Source of the DNA: an uncultured Oscillospiraceae bacterium
GTDB lineage: Bacteria > Bacillota > Clostridia > Oscillospirales > Acutalibacteraceae
Direction of reading: 5' to 3'
NCBI GenBank assembly: GCA_900541565.1
Contig: UQKB01000005.1
Span: forward strand, 39,619 to 103,618
DNA length: 64,000 bases
Positions 15,265 to 24,512 of this stretch are shown here, piece by piece (the stretch's first letter is position 1; the number at the start of each line of letters is the position of its first letter). The notes beneath the pieces were generated by a model. That model was not told where the DNA came from. It did not search any database and saw only the letters and a program-made list of their open reading frames with translations. Both the position numbers and the translations under genes were made by a program.

Positions 15265-17637
15265 TCAGCTTCTTAAAACGGCGCCGGCCTTTTCAAGCGC
15301 TTTTATAATCTTGTCCATCGAAGCGTTTGCCTGCTCGTCTGTCAGTGTGCTGTCGGCGCTTCTTAAAACAATATTGAACGCAACGCTTTTTTTGCCTTCG
15401 TCGATTTGTTTTCCCTGGTAAACGTCAAACAGAGAAAGAGAATCCAGATACTTTCCGGCAGCGGCGGTAATCGCCTTTTCAAGCGTAAGGACAGGAATAT
15501 CCTCATCACAGATAACCGCAAGGTCCCTTGTAACGGCGGGATATTTGGGAAGTGGTGTATAGTGCTTTTCCTGGTCTGCATGGGCATACAGAACGTCTAC
15601 GTCCAGGGAAAACGCATATACCCTGACGCCAATCCCATAATTTTTCACACATTCCGGGTGGATTTCTCCGATTATACCGAGCTCCTGTCCGTTTACTGTC
15701 AATATAGCGCACCTGCCGGGATGATAACCAAACCTATTGTCCGCTGACTGTATATCATAATTCGACACCCCAAGTTTTACAAGCAGCGCTTCCAAAATAC
15801 CCTTTACGGAGAAAAAGTCGCAATCTCCGTAAAGCCCCGCAATCAGTGTGTTTTTTTCCAGGGGCAGCTTATCAGGCGTTGTGGGGATATACTCCTTGGC
15901 AAGCTCAAACAAGTGTGCGGCAGCGTTGCGGTTGCTGTAATTTTTAGAAAGAATTTCCATCATGGAGGGCAGTGCGGTTGTACGCATGATGCTGCTGTCT
16001 TCTCCCAAGGGGTTTGAAATTACAACAGAATTGCGCAGCGGATGGTTTTCCGGCATCAGGACCTTATTATAATATTTAGGGCTGATAAAGGAATAGGTCA
16101 TAATCTCTGAAAGCCCCATTGCAAGCATAGAAGCGGTAATGCGCATATCAAACTTCTGTCTGTCGCTGTATTTCCCCTGCGCGCCGCCGCTTAAGGCAGT
16201 GGAAGCAATTTGGTTGTAACCATAAAACCTTGCAATTTCCTCTGCAATGTCTGCTTTGTGCACAAGATCCGGACGGAAAGTGGGGATAACAATATGGTCC
16301 CCATCCATTTTACAGCCAATTTTTTCAAGAATTTTTTGCATTTGCCCGCTTGAAATATCTGTTGCAAGAAAACGGTTGATCCAAGCAGGGTCAAACGCAA
16401 TGGTCCGCTGCTCCTTTTCAAAGCAGCTGTCCATTACAACGCCGTCCATTACGTCGCCGGCGTCCAGAAGCTCTACCAACTCGCAGGCGCGCTCCAGCGC
16501 AGGCAGACAGGCGTTGGGGTCCAGCCCCTTTTCATAACGGGAAGAAGCGTCCGTGCGCATGCCGTGCTGTTTTGCCGTGAGTCGTACAGAGCTGCCAAGG
16601 AAGGTGGCAGATTCAAACACAATCGTTGTGGTGTCGTCCATAATGCCGCTGTATTCTCCGCCCATTACGCCGGCAATGGCGACGGGCTTACAAGCGTCGG
16701 CAATGACCAGGTTGCGGTCTGTCAGCGTGCGGTCCACGCCGTCGAGCGTGGTGATGGTTTCCCCGTTTTTCGCCCGGCGCACCCGGATTTTTCCACCTTC
16801 AATATAGCGCAGGTCAAAGGCGTGCATCGGTTGGCCGTACTCTAACATGACATAGTTTGTAATATCCACTATATTGTTAATCGGGCGCACGCCCATGGCG
16901 CGCAGGCGCGCGCGCATCCAGCGCGGGGACGGCTTTACCCGCACATTTTTCACAACCCTTGCGCTGTATACATAGCAAAGGTCGGTGGCTTCAATTTTTA
17001 CCTGCAGCATGTCACGGCAGTCGCCGTGCCCGGCCTTGACAACAGGCGTGTGCAGCTGCAGCGGCTGGTCAAACGTTGCAGCCGCTTCACGTGCAAGGCC
17101 AATGACAGAAAAGCAGTCGGGACGGTTGGAGGTGATTTCAAACTCTACTTTTATATCGTCCAGGCCGATCGCGCTTTTAATATCCTGGCCGATGCTGCAA
17201 TCTTCCTGCAGGACAAAAATGCCATCTTCAATGGCATAGGGGAAATCGTGCGTTGTAAGCCCCAATTCGCCCAGTGAACAAAGCATGCCGCAGCTTAAAA
17301 CGCCGCGCAGCTTGCCTTTTTTTATTTTTGTACCGTCCGCCAGCACAGAATGGTCCTTTGCCACTGGCACAAGGTCGCCCTGCTTTAAATTGGTTGCGCC
17401 TGTTACAATTTGCAGGGGGGCGTCTTCTCCAACATCGACCTGGCAGACAACCAGCTTATCCGCGTCGGGATGCTTTTCGATCGAAAGAATTTTACCTACG
17501 ACTATATTCTCTATTTTTGCGCCTTCTGCTTCAAAGCCCTCAACCTTTGAACCGCTCATGGTCATTGCGTCTGCAAAGGCCTTGACCGGCATATCCGCCG
17601 GCGTAAATTCGCTTAGCCATTTCATCGAAAGATTCAT
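15265..17637 (-). CDS. pheT: Phenylalanyl-tRNA synthetase, beta subunit
   Basis: A 790-residue protein, the full length of bacterial PheT. It contains an N-terminal tRNA-binding OB domain (about 40-150, IVVGKILSIEKHPDADKL), the B3/B4 editing region (SNRPDCFSVIGLAREAA), the B5 domain with DLVHKADIAEEIARFYGY, and a C-terminal anticodon-binding FDX-ACB domain starting near YTPLPKYPAVTRDLAV. With PheS it forms the alpha2-beta2 enzyme that charges tRNA-Phe and hydrolyses mischarged Tyr-tRNA-Phe. It lies 30 bases after pheS and shares its T-box control. Confidence 0.97.
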   Translation of the reverse strand: MNLSMKWLSEFTPADMPVKAFADAMTMSGSKVEGFEAEGAKIENIVVGKILSIEKHPDADKLVVCQVDVGEDAPLQIVTGATNLKQGDLVPVAKDHSVLADGTKIKKGKLRGVLSCGMLCSLGELGLTTHDFPYAIEDGIFVLQEDCSIGQDIKSAIGLDDIKVEFEITSNRPDCFSVIGLAREAAATFDQPLQLHTPVVKAGHGDCRDMLQVKIEATDLCYVYSARVVKNVRVKPSPRWMRARLRAMGVRPINNIVDITNYVMLEYGQPMHAFDLRYIEGGKIRVRRAKNGETITTLDGVDRTLTDRNLVIADACKPVAIAGVMGGEYSGIMDDTTTIVFESATFLGSSVRLTAKQHGMRTDASSRYEKGLDPNACLPALERACELVELLDAGDVMDGVVMDSCFEKEQRTIAFDPAWINRFLATDISSGQMQKILEKIGCKMDGDHIVIPTFRPDLVHKADIAEEIARFYGYNQIASTALSGGAQGKYSDRQKFDMRITASMLAMGLSEIMTYSFISPKYYNKVLMPENHPLRNSVVISNPLGEDSSIMRTTALPSMMEILSKNYSNRNAAAHLFELAKEYIPTTPDKLPLEKNTLIAGLYGDCDFFSVKGILEALLVKLGVSNYDIQSADNRFGYHPGRCAILTVNGQELGIIGEIHPECVKNYGIGVRVYAFSLDVDVLYAHADQEKHYTPLPKYPAVTRDLAVICDEDIPVLTLEKAITAAAGKYLDSLSLFDVYQGKQIDEGKKSVAFNIVLRSADSTLTDEQANASMDKIIKALEKAGAVLRS

Positions 17638-17667
17638 TTTCTATTTCATCCTTTCTTCCAGGTCGGA

Positions 17668-18687
17668 TTAAAATTGTTTTAAAAAGCGTACGTCGTTTTC
17701 AAAGAAAAGGCGCATGTCGTCTATGCCGTAACGGCGCATTGCCACGCGCTCCAGCCCCAGGCCAAGAGCAAAGCCGCTGTATACCTCTGGGTCGATCCCG
17801 CAGTTTGCCAGAACCTTAGGATGTACCATACCGCAGCCCAAAATTTCAATCCACCCTTCGCCTTTGCACAAACGGCAGCCTTCTCCATGGCAGGAAAAGC
17901 ACTGCACGTCCACTTCTGCAGATGGCTCGGTAAACGGGAAATGGTGGGGGCGGAAGCGCACAACAGAATCTTCTCCGTATAAGCGCCTGACAAAAATTTC
18001 AAGTGTTCCCTTTAGATCTGCAAAGGTAATACCCTTGTCGACAACAAGCCCTTCTATCTGGTGGAACAGGGGGGAATGGGTCGCGTCCACCGCATCGCTG
18101 CGGTAAACTCTACCCGGCGATATAACGCGGATCGGCGGCTTTTGCTTTTCCATAACGCGCACCTGTACAGGAGATGTTTGCGTCCGCAGAAGAATATTAT
18201 CGTTAATATAAAACGTGTCCTGTGTATCCCTTGCAGGATGGTCTTTTGGTATATTGAGCGCTTCAAAGTTGTAATAGTCGTATTCAACCTCCGGCCCTTC
18301 CACAATCTCAAAACCCATGCCCACAAAGATCTCTTTAATTTCGTCAAGCACAATGGAAAGCGGGTGCTTTGCGCCAAGCGTGATCTTTTTTCCTGGGAGC
18401 GTAACGTCAATTTTTTCCGCCTTAAGCTGCTCCTGCTGTTTTTTTTGTTCAAGCTGCGCCTTTTTGCTTTCGATCGCACCTTCAATATATGTGCGCACCT
18501 CGTTTGCCATTTGCCCAACCTGCGGCCGTTCTTCCGGGGAAAGCTTTCCCATTTGCTTTAATATGGCGGTAAGCTCCCCTTTTTTTCCCAGGTATTGAAT
18601 ACGCAGCTGCTCCAGGTCCTGTATAAGGCTTACGTGTTCCAGCGCATCCTTTGCAGCCTGGCGAATCGACTCTAATTGGTTTTTCAT
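17668..18687 (-). CDS. pheS: Phenylalanyl-tRNA synthetase, alpha subunit
   Basis: A 339-residue catalytic subunit. The N-terminal coiled coil (1-90) binds tRNA. Class II motifs follow: [10 protein letters not shown] near 115, TSPVQVRVM and the [13 protein letters not shown] segment of motif 2, and [16 protein letters not shown] as motif 3. It activates phenylalanine with ATP and transfers it to tRNA-Phe. First gene of pheST, directly behind a T-box leader, so expression rises when uncharged tRNA-Phe accumulates. The start follows GAAAGGAAGAAAGCT. Confidence 0.97.
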   Translation of the reverse strand: MKNQLESIRQAAKDALEHVSLIQDLEQLRIQYLGKKGELTAILKQMGKLSPEERPQVGQMANEVRTYIEGAIESKKAQLEQKKQQEQLKAEKIDVTLPGKKITLGAKHPLSIVLDEIKEIFVGMGFEIVEGPEVEYDYYNFEALNIPKDHPARDTQDTFYINDNILLRTQTSPVQVRVMEKQKPPIRVISPGRVYRSDAVDATHSPLFHQIEGLVVDKGITFADLKGTLEIFVRRLYGEDSVVRFRPHHFPFTEPSAEVDVQCFSCHGEGCRLCKGEGWIEILGCGMVHPKVLANCGIDPEVYSGFALGLGLERVAMRRYGIDDMRLFFENDVRFLKQF

Positions 18688-18742
18688 AGCTTTCTTCCTT
18701 TCTTCATGGGGCTGTTTCCGCGCAAAGGCATGTGGTTTGCGC

Positions 18743-19029
18743 TAAAAATAAAAAAGCTTTCGTCCGTTTCCGTAACCGGAAAAGGGACGAAAGCATGCTT
18801 CCGCGGTACCACCCTGTTTTTTGCCAAAGAGCAAACACTCCTGCGGCCAGTAACGGTGCCTGCCGTCGCAGCCTAATGGGAAAACCGTTCAGCTGCGCCG
18901 CTCAAAAGGGAACTTCATCCGTCTGTCTTTATAAACGTCCTTTCAGCCGGGGGAGCGTTCTCTCTGACAAAAAGAAATAGGCGGATTACTTCCTTTTTCA
19001 CAGCGTTTCGGTGTGAATATTTTGCTTTG
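18743..19029 (-). ncRNA. T-box leader of pheST (tRNA-Phe responsive)
   Basis: On the minus strand the T-box motif AGGGTGGTACCGCGG lies at 18815-18801. The terminator stem (18785-18794 pairing with 18756-18765) and a TTTTTTATTTTT run follow. The bulge TGGT can pair with an ACCA tRNA end, as for tRNA-Phe. A TTC triplet at 18912-18910, after ATGAAG, is a reasonable specifier codon, and GGAAGTAATCC looks like the AGTA-containing stem I loop. Uncharged tRNA would stabilise the antiterminator and allow reading into pheS. Confidence 0.93.
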
Positions 19030-19035
19030 ATACAA

Positions 19036-19064
19036 ACTATAGCATCTTTATAAAAAAAAAGCAA
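19036..19064 (-). promoter_or_regulatory. Promoter of the pheST T-box transcript
   Basis: On the minus strand TTGCTT (19064-19059) and TATAGT (19041-19036) have a 17-base spacer, placing the transcript start near 19029. Confidence 0.65.
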
Positions 19065-19083
19065 GACTTTCTGTTTATAATTC

Positions 19084-19112
19084 TTGTAAAGCCTTTTTCT
19101 TTGTGATATGAT
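19084..19112 (+). promoter_or_regulatory. Promoter for the DUF6106-like gene, divergent from pheST
   Basis: TTGTAA (19084-19089) and TATGAT (19107-19112), 17-base spacer, 44 bases before the start codon. Confidence 0.6.
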
Positions 19113-19156
19113 TTGAAAAGATAGTCTGAAAGGCAGAAATAAAAGGTGGATGTAAA

Positions 19157-19702
19157 ATGGACGTTTTTGTGGAATATCTTGTCAAAAAAAAGAGAACGGT
19201 GCGTGACAACCTGATCACCGTTTCCATTTTGCTGTGTGTGGTTCTGCTGCCTCTTGCATGCTGTGCCCTGGCCCAGCTTACAGGGATTTATTACCTGATT
19301 ATGGTGGGCTTTTTTGTGCTGATTGCTGCAATCTATGGCGCGTGGTATCTGATCACCAGCCAAAATGTGGAGTTTGAATATAGTGTAACCAACAACAATA
19401 TCACGGTCGATAAGGTTATTGCAAAGCGCAAAAGAAAGCGTATTTTGAGCATGGATATAAAAAAGATTGAGGAAATGGGAAAGCTCAATGAAAAAGATTA
19501 TGGACGAAGAAAGTATGATAAAATCTTTTTTGCAGGAGCCACCGAAGACGGCGACGATGTGTTTGCAGCGGTTTTTTACCTGGAAAAGTACGGGAATTGC
19601 CTTTTGATTTTTTCTCCAAATGAAAAAATCCTGCAAGCCATGCGCCCACACTTAAAAAGGGAAGTTGTCATGCAACTGTTTTATAAAAGAAATTATGCAT
19701 AA
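19157..19702 (+). CDS. Small two-helix membrane protein, DUF6106-like
   Basis: A 181-residue protein with two transmembrane helices in the first 70 residues (about 20-42 and 46-68). A basic cytoplasmic domain follows, with KRKRKRILSMDIKKIEE and a short beta-rich stretch that resembles a bacterial PH fold. I believe it belongs to DUF6106, a family of unknown role common in Ruminococcaceae, but this was recognised by eye. The start follows AAAGGTGGATGTAAA. It has its own promoter, divergent from pheST, and precedes the amylase gene by 41 bases without an obvious terminator. Confidence 0.6.
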   Translation: MDVFVEYLVKKKRTVRDNLITVSILLCVVLLPLACCALAQLTGIYYLIMVGFFVLIAAIYGAWYLITSQNVEFEYSVTNNNITVDKVIAKRKRKRILSMDIKKIEEMGKLNEKDYGRRKYDKIFFAGATEDGDDVFAAVFYLEKYGNCLLIFSPNEKILQAMRPHLKREVVMQLFYKRNYA

Positions 19703-19743
19703 AACGGTAAATAATTAAAATTTGATCGGAAAGGGAGAAGAAA

Positions 19744-21234
19744 ATGTATCAGACTACAAAAAAGCTTTTCGCAGTCCTTTTGGCGGCCCTTATGCTTTTG
19801 GGATTTGCCTCCTGCACCACCTCGCCCGGTGGCAGCTCGACAGAGCTGACAGAACAGCCTTCCCAGGTGTCGTCCGCACAGGAGGAGACCACGCCGCAGA
19901 GTGAGCAGCTTCCGACAAAAGGGGAGTATGAGCTTGCTGCCGACATTGACCACGGCGCGATCCTTCACGCGTGGTGCTGGTCCTTCAACACAATTAAAGA
20001 AAATATGCAAAACATTGCGCAGGCCGGGTATACTGCCATCCAGACGTCGCCCATCAATGCATGCAAGCCGGGGGAAAACGGCGGCATGCAGCTGCAGGAT
20101 AAAGACGGCAGCGTCAATCAGGGAAAGTGGTACTACCATTACCAGCCGATCGATTATACCATCGGCAATTATCAGCTTGGAACAAAAGAAGAATTTGAAG
20201 CCATGTGTACAGAGGCTGACAAATACGGTATCAGTATTATAGTGGACGCGGTTGTCAACCATATGACCAGCGATATGAATGCCGTTTCAGACAATATTTT
20301 TGACCTGACGGATTCCCCGTTCCACTCGTTTGGCTCTATCAGCAATTATGGGGACAGGGAACAGGTTACGCAGGGAAATCTGCTGGGGCTTCTTGACCTG
20401 AACACACAAAACGAAGATGTACAGCAGTATATTTTAAGCTATTTAAAGGAATGCGTACAGGCGGGTGCGGACGGCTTCCGTTATGATGCGGCAAAGCATA
20501 TTGAGCTGCCGGACGACGATTCAGCCTATGCCAGCGATTTTTGGAGCGTTATCCTGGACAATGGCTCTGTTTTCCAATATGGAGAGGTTCTGCAGGGAGG
20601 TTCGGACCGGATTGCGGATTATGCACAGATCATGCATGTTACGTCTCCAACTTATGGTCAGCAGGTGCGCAACGCGGTGCTCAATAAGTCTCTTAAGGTC
20701 TTAAACTGGAGCAATTATGCAGTCAATGAGGTCGAAGAAGACCGACTGGTTACATGGGTGGAATCGCACGATAATTACTGTAACGATGGTTCCTGGTCCA
20801 TGCTCAACGAGCAGGATGTTAAATGGGCGTGGGCACTTATTGCGGCCAGAAGCGGCGGCACACCGCTGTTTTTCAGCCGCCCCGACGGCGCATCTATAGA
20901 CGACCAGTGGGGCAATAACCAGATCGGCGCCAGGGGCAGCGAGCTGTTTATGGACCCGGATGTGGCTGCTGTCAACCAGTTCAGAAACCATATGGCCGGG
21001 CTTTCAGAAACGCTTTCCAACCCAATGGACAGCAGGGAAGCGGTTATGATTGAACGCGGCGACAAGGGTGCGGTTATTGTAAACGTTGGCGATGAACCGC
21101 TGACGCTGGAAGGCGTGCCCAGTGTGCTGGCTGACGGAACGTATGAAGACAAGGTAACAGGCGCAAAATTTATCGTCAAAGATCAAATGATTGAAGGTAC
21201 GGTGGAAGCTGGGCAAATCGTTGTACTATATTAA
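19744..21234 (+). CDS. Alpha-amylase family (GH13) lipoprotein
   Basis: A 496-residue lipoprotein. The lipobox LGFASC places the modified Cys at 24, followed by a Ser/Thr/Gln-rich linker to about 60. The GH13 barrel shows region I DAVVNH (168-173), the nucleophile Asp248 in GADGFRYDAAKH, acid Glu281 in YGEVL and region IV ESHD with Asp343. It should cleave alpha-1,4-glucans such as starch at the outer membrane face. No starch-binding module is present. The start follows AAAGGGAGAAGAAA. A small C-terminal beta domain ends the protein. No sugar transporter is adjacent. Confidence 0.92.
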   Translation: MYQTTKKLFAVLLAALMLLGFASCTTSPGGSSTELTEQPSQVSSAQEETTPQSEQLPTKGEYELAADIDHGAILHAWCWSFNTIKENMQNIAQAGYTAIQTSPINACKPGENGGMQLQDKDGSVNQGKWYYHYQPIDYTIGNYQLGTKEEFEAMCTEADKYGISIIVDAVVNHMTSDMNAVSDNIFDLTDSPFHSFGSISNYGDREQVTQGNLLGLLDLNTQNEDVQQYILSYLKECVQAGADGFRYDAAKHIELPDDDSAYASDFWSVILDNGSVFQYGEVLQGGSDRIADYAQIMHVTSPTYGQQVRNAVLNKSLKVLNWSNYAVNEVEEDRLVTWVESHDNYCNDGSWSMLNEQDVKWAWALIAARSGGTPLFFSRPDGASIDDQWGNNQIGARGSELFMDPDVAAVNQFRNHMAGLSETLSNPMDSREAVMIERGDKGAVIVNVGDEPLTLEGVPSVLADGTYEDKVTGAKFIVKDQMIEGTVEAGQIVVLY

Positions 21235-21267
21235 ACAAGAGAAATTGAAGATCAAAATCTCTGAAAA

Positions 21268-21312
21268 AAGCCCCTGAAAGCACAAAATGCCTTCAGGGGC
21301 TTGCTGTTTTTT
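21268..21312 (+). terminator. Terminator after the amylase gene
   Basis: AAGCCCCTGAA (21268-21278) pairs with TTCAGGGGCTT (21292-21302). The T-run begins four bases later (21307), so strength is moderate. The 3' arm overlaps the next promoter. Confidence 0.7.
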
Positions 21313-21329
21313 ATGCTGTGTGCTATAAT
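21301..21329 (+). promoter_or_regulatory. Promoter for the DMT transporter
   Basis: TTGCTG (21301-21306) and TATAAT (21324-21329), 17-base spacer. Transcription would start near 21336, which rules out a translation start at 21301. Confidence 0.65.
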
Positions 21330-21363
21330 GGCAGTCGATTTTTTGTTTGGAGGATTTTGGGAA

Positions 21364-22293
21364 ATGTGGTTTACCTTTTCGCTGATCACGGCCCTTGCGT
21401 GGGGCGGATCTGACTTGTTTTCAAAAATGGGTGCAAACCCCAAAGACAAATACAGCCATTGGCGCATGGTGATTATGGTAGGACTCGTTATGGGAATCCA
21501 CGCCGTGCTGTATATTCTTTATAAAACCTTTACAGAGCCGGGCTTTTCTTATGACCCCATGAATATGGTGCGCTATCTGCCGGTTTCCTTTTTGTATATT
21601 CTTTCCATGACCATTGGTTATGCCGGCTTGCGGTACATGGAGCTTTCCGTTTCTTCCCCCATATGCAATTCTTCCGGTGCGGTTGCCATTTTGCTTTGTT
21701 TTTTAGTTATGGGAGAAACGGTTACACCGCTGCAGCTGGTTGCGGTTATCTGCATTTTTATTGGGATTATCTTGCTTTCTGTTTATGAGAAGATTATGGA
21801 CAAGCAACAACGGCTTAAACGGAAAATTGTGATTGATGCAAAGTATCAGATCAGCGTGATTGCAATTATTTTGCCGATCTTGTACTGCATTATAGATGGT
21901 CTTGGCACGTTTGGGGATGCCTATGTGCTGGACAACTGGCTGTCGGAAGACCAAGCAAACCTGTCTTATGAATTTACATTTTTACTTTGTGCTGTTTTCG
22001 CGTTTATTTACCTTGTGTTTGTAAGAAAGCAAAAATTCCGTATATGGGATGAAAGGGTCAAAGGCGCGGGCGCTTTGTGCGAAACGGCCGGGCAGTTCTT
22101 TTATGTATTTGCAATCGGCGACAATCCGATTGTGGCTGCGCCGATCATATCGTCCTATTGTGTTTTTTCTGTTCTGCTTTCCAGAATCTTCCTGAAAGAA
22201 AAGCTGAAAAGGCCGCAGTATCTGATCATTCTGCTGGTAATTGCGGGGATTGTGCTGCTTGGCATTGCGGACGGCCTGGCGGGAGATGTATAA
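21364..22293 (+). CDS. EamA/DMT-superfamily membrane transporter
   Basis: A 309-residue integral membrane protein with about ten transmembrane helices in two related halves, the layout of drug/metabolite (EamA) transporters. The first half has ITALAWGGSDLFSKMG and SSPICNSSGAVAILLCFLVMGE; the second has NPIVAAPIISSYCVFSVLLSRIFLKEKL, the repeat-end motif of the family. The substrate is unknown. The start was moved to 21364 because GGAGG lies ten bases upstream and the promoter excludes upstream codons. Single-gene unit. Confidence 0.83.
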   Translation: MWFTFSLITALAWGGSDLFSKMGANPKDKYSHWRMVIMVGLVMGIHAVLYILYKTFTEPGFSYDPMNMVRYLPVSFLYILSMTIGYAGLRYMELSVSSPICNSSGAVAILLCFLVMGETVTPLQLVAVICIFIGIILLSVYEKIMDKQQRLKRKIVIDAKYQISVIAIILPILYCIIDGLGTFGDAYVLDNWLSEDQANLSYEFTFLLCAVFAFIYLVFVRKQKFRIWDERVKGAGALCETAGQFFYVFAIGDNPIVAAPIISSYCVFSVLLSRIFLKEKLKRPQYLIILLVIAGIVLLGIADGLAGDV

Positions 22294-22298
22294 GCGCT

Positions 22299-22697
22299 TT
22301 AACGTACACGCTGTTTACGATTAACGGCCACCACGCCGCCAACGGCTCCGGAAAGCAGCATGGCTGCGGCTTTAATGACGGTTGCAAGCGTAATACTTTC
22401 TGTAGATGTGCACAGACCTGCAATGACTACAACAAAAAACAGCGCCATGCCTGTTAAAACGCCGTAGAACATCCCGCGGCATTTAGCAATGCGTACGGCT
22501 ATGTAGCCGCCGCCCAGCGCCCCCAGGGCTGCAAACACCATTGTAATGGTGGAAAGTGCGCTGTCCGGTATGGTTTTCAGCTGGGAAAGGGCAACCGCCG
22601 CTAAAAGAAGCTCTGCCGTACACAGGATCATACCGCCGATTGTACCAAACAGGATTGCCTTTACGCCTTTGTGCATCCCACTGCCATTATGCTTCAC
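22299..22697 (-). CDS. TIGR04086-family membrane protein
   Basis: A 132-residue protein with four predicted transmembrane helices and glycine-rich turns (FGTIGGMILCTAELLLAA, ALGALGGGYIAVRIAKC). It matches the TIGR04086 family, unassigned in function but often found next to yajC in Clostridia, as here. The GTG start at 22697 is preferred because AAGGAGG lies 8 bases upstream. A terminator separates it from yajC, so some promoter of its own or read-through must serve it. Confidence 0.75.
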   Translation of the reverse strand: MKHNGSGMHKGVKAILFGTIGGMILCTAELLLAAVALSQLKTIPDSALSTITMVFAALGALGGGYIAVRIAKCRGMFYGVLTGMALFFVVVIAGLCTSTESITLATVIKAAAMLLSGAVGGVVAVNRKQRVR

Positions 22698-22744
22698 AGG
22701 AAAAGCCTCCTTAAAAATAAAAATGCTGCTTTTGGCAAATAAAA

Positions 22745-22786
22745 AATACCTATGGAAGGATGATGCGTCCATTCCATAGGTATTCT
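22745..22786 (-). terminator. Terminator after yajC
   Basis: On the minus strand AATACCTATGGAA (22784-22772) pairs with TTCCATAGGTATT (22757-22745), followed by a T-run. Confidence 0.88.
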
Positions 22787-22822
22787 TGTTTTTTAAAAAA
22801 TATGCGAAATATGCAAAATTGC

Positions 22823-23284
22823 TTATTTTTCTTCTTCCTGCTTTTTCTTCTTTCTTTTAAAGAAACCGCCGGGCGCTGCAGCGCTTTTATCATCTGCCGG
22901 TTCGTCCTTGATTGTGTCAACGGTAGAAATCGCCCAGCGCTTTAGCTGAATTTTATTTCTGTCCGCAGCCGTTTCTATTACAATGGAATCCGTTTCTTCT
23001 TTAATGCTGATAACCCGGCCCATAATTCCGCCGATGGTCGTAATCTCGTCACCGATTTCCAGATTGTTGCGCATTGCCTGTTCCTGCTTTTTCCTTTTGG
23101 ACTGCGGGCGGATCATAAAGAAATAAATGCCCGCAAAAATGGCGACATAGACCAGAATAATAATCCACATCTGTCCACCCATGCCGGAAGCATCGCCCGA
23201 CGTCCCTGTCGTAGCCGGCGCACAGGAAGCAAGAGAAAACGCAAGCAATACTACCGCTGCGGCTGTAAGAAAAAATCGTTTCAT
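22823..23284 (-). CDS. yajC: Preprotein translocase accessory subunit YajC
   Basis: A 153-residue protein. The conserved part is one membrane helix (WIIILVYVAIFAGIYFFMIRPQ) with RPQSKRKKQEQAMRNNLEIGDEI, followed by a beta domain beginning TTIGGIMGRV. It associates with SecDF and assists protein export. Two oddities stand out: an extra N-terminal signal ending in LASC, a lipobox-like motif not found in classical YajC, and a long Lys/Glu-rich tail. The second of two close ATG codons (23284) is chosen because AAAGG then lies at proper distance. It has its own promoter. Confidence 0.9.
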   Translation of the reverse strand: MKRFFLTAAAVVLLAFSLASCAPATTGTSGDASGMGGQMWIIILVYVAIFAGIYFFMIRPQSKRKKQEQAMRNNLEIGDEITTIGGIMGRVISIKEETDSIVIETAADRNKIQLKRWAISTVDTIKDEPADDKSAAAPGGFFKRKKKKQEEEK

Positions 23285-23331
23285 TTTATCCATCCTTTCG
23301 TATTCGCATACATTTTTACGCTAATGCTCTC

Positions 23332-23359
23332 ATTATAGCATAATAAATTTTTCTTGCAA
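23332..23359 (-). promoter_or_regulatory. Promoter for yajC
   Basis: On the minus strand TTGCAA (23359-23354) and TATAAT (23337-23332), 16-base spacer. Confidence 0.65.
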
Positions 23360-23369
23360 GACAAATTTG

Positions 23370-24506
23370 TTAAATTCTGCTACCTAAAATTTCTTTCTGC
23401 TCCTTATAAAAGCTTTCGTATGTTCCCTCATCGAGCGCCTGCCGGATTTTTAAAAGCAGCGTATTGTAAAAATAAAGATTATGTATAACGGCAAGGCGCA
23501 TACCGAGCATTTCGCCGCTTTTTAGGAGATGGCGCAGATAAGCCCTTGAAAAGTTCTGGCAGACGGGGCATGTGCATTGCGGGTCAACCGGGGAAGAATC
23601 CAGCGCATATTTTGCGTTGTTTAAATTGCGGCAGCCCTGCCAGGTGAACAGGTGGCCGTGCCTTGCGTTGCGGCTGGGCATAACGCAGTCAAACAGGTCT
23701 ATGCCCCTGTATACGCTTTCCAGTATATTTACAGGCGTGCCTACCCCCATTAAATACCGTGGACGGTCCTGCGGCAGATACGGCTGCAGCTGCTCAAGAA
23801 TGTGGTACATAACAAAATCCGGCTCTCCCACAGCCAGCCCTCCTACGGCGTAGCCCGGCAGGTCCAGCTCACGGATCTGCTTCATATGCTCAATCCGCAG
23901 ATCGTCGTAGACGCCGCCCTGGTTAATACCAAACAACAACTGTTTTCTGTTTAGTGTGTCCGGCAGCGCGTTTAAACGCGCCAGCTCATTTTTGCAGCGC
24001 ACTAGCCAGCGCGTTGTGCGTTCGATAGATTTTTTTGTATATTCGTAAGGGGAAGGGTTTTTTACGCATTCGTCAAACGCCATGGCGATGGTAGAAGCCA
24101 GGTTCGACTGAATGCGTATGCTTTCCTCAGGTCCCATAAAAATTTTCCGCCCGTCTATATGGGAGGAAAAATAGACGCCTTCTTCCTGAATGTTGCGCAG
24201 CTTTGCCAGCGAAAACACCTGAAAGCCCCCGCTGTCTGTCAGGATGGGGCCTTCCCAGCGTGTAAAAGCGTGCAGCCCGCCCAGCTTTTTGATCGTTTCG
24301 TCGCCCGGGCGCAGGTGCAGGTGATAGGTGTTGCAAAGCTGCACCTGGCAGCGCAGCTCCTTTAAATCAAGCGCAGATAAAGCGCCCTTGATCGCGCCGG
24401 CAGTTGCCACATTCATAAACGCCGGCGTTTCCACAACGCCGTGCGGCGTGGTAAAGCGCGCTCTGCGTGCGCCGCCTTCCTGTTTTAAAATCTCAAACAT
24501 TCGCAT
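23370..24506 (-). CDS. tgt: Queuine/preQ1 tRNA-ribosyltransferase
   Basis: A 378-residue TIM-barrel enzyme that exchanges guanine-34 of tRNAs with GUN anticodons for preQ1. Recognisable blocks are FMNVATAGAIKG near the start, LTDSGGFQVFSLA with the catalytic Asp region, the substrate loop YAVGGLAVGE, the nucleophile Asp in DLFDCVMPSRNARHG, and the zinc site CTCPVCQNF...H near 310-340. It lies 6 bases behind queA in the usual queA-tgt-yajC order. Confidence 0.96.
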   Translation of the reverse strand: MRMFEILKQEGGARRARFTTPHGVVETPAFMNVATAGAIKGALSALDLKELRCQVQLCNTYHLHLRPGDETIKKLGGLHAFTRWEGPILTDSGGFQVFSLAKLRNIQEEGVYFSSHIDGRKIFMGPEESIRIQSNLASTIAMAFDECVKNPSPYEYTKKSIERTTRWLVRCKNELARLNALPDTLNRKQLLFGINQGGVYDDLRIEHMKQIRELDLPGYAVGGLAVGEPDFVMYHILEQLQPYLPQDRPRYLMGVGTPVNILESVYRGIDLFDCVMPSRNARHGHLFTWQGCRNLNNAKYALDSSPVDPQCTCPVCQNFSRAYLRHLLKSGEMLGMRLAVIHNLYFYNTLLLKIRQALDEGTYESFYKEQKEILGSRI

Positions 24507-24512
24507 TGCTCC

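Noticed and set aside
21301-21363. TTG at 21301 as the start of the transporter
   Set aside because: It lies in the promoter, upstream of the expected transcript start. The ATG at 21364 has a good ribosome site.
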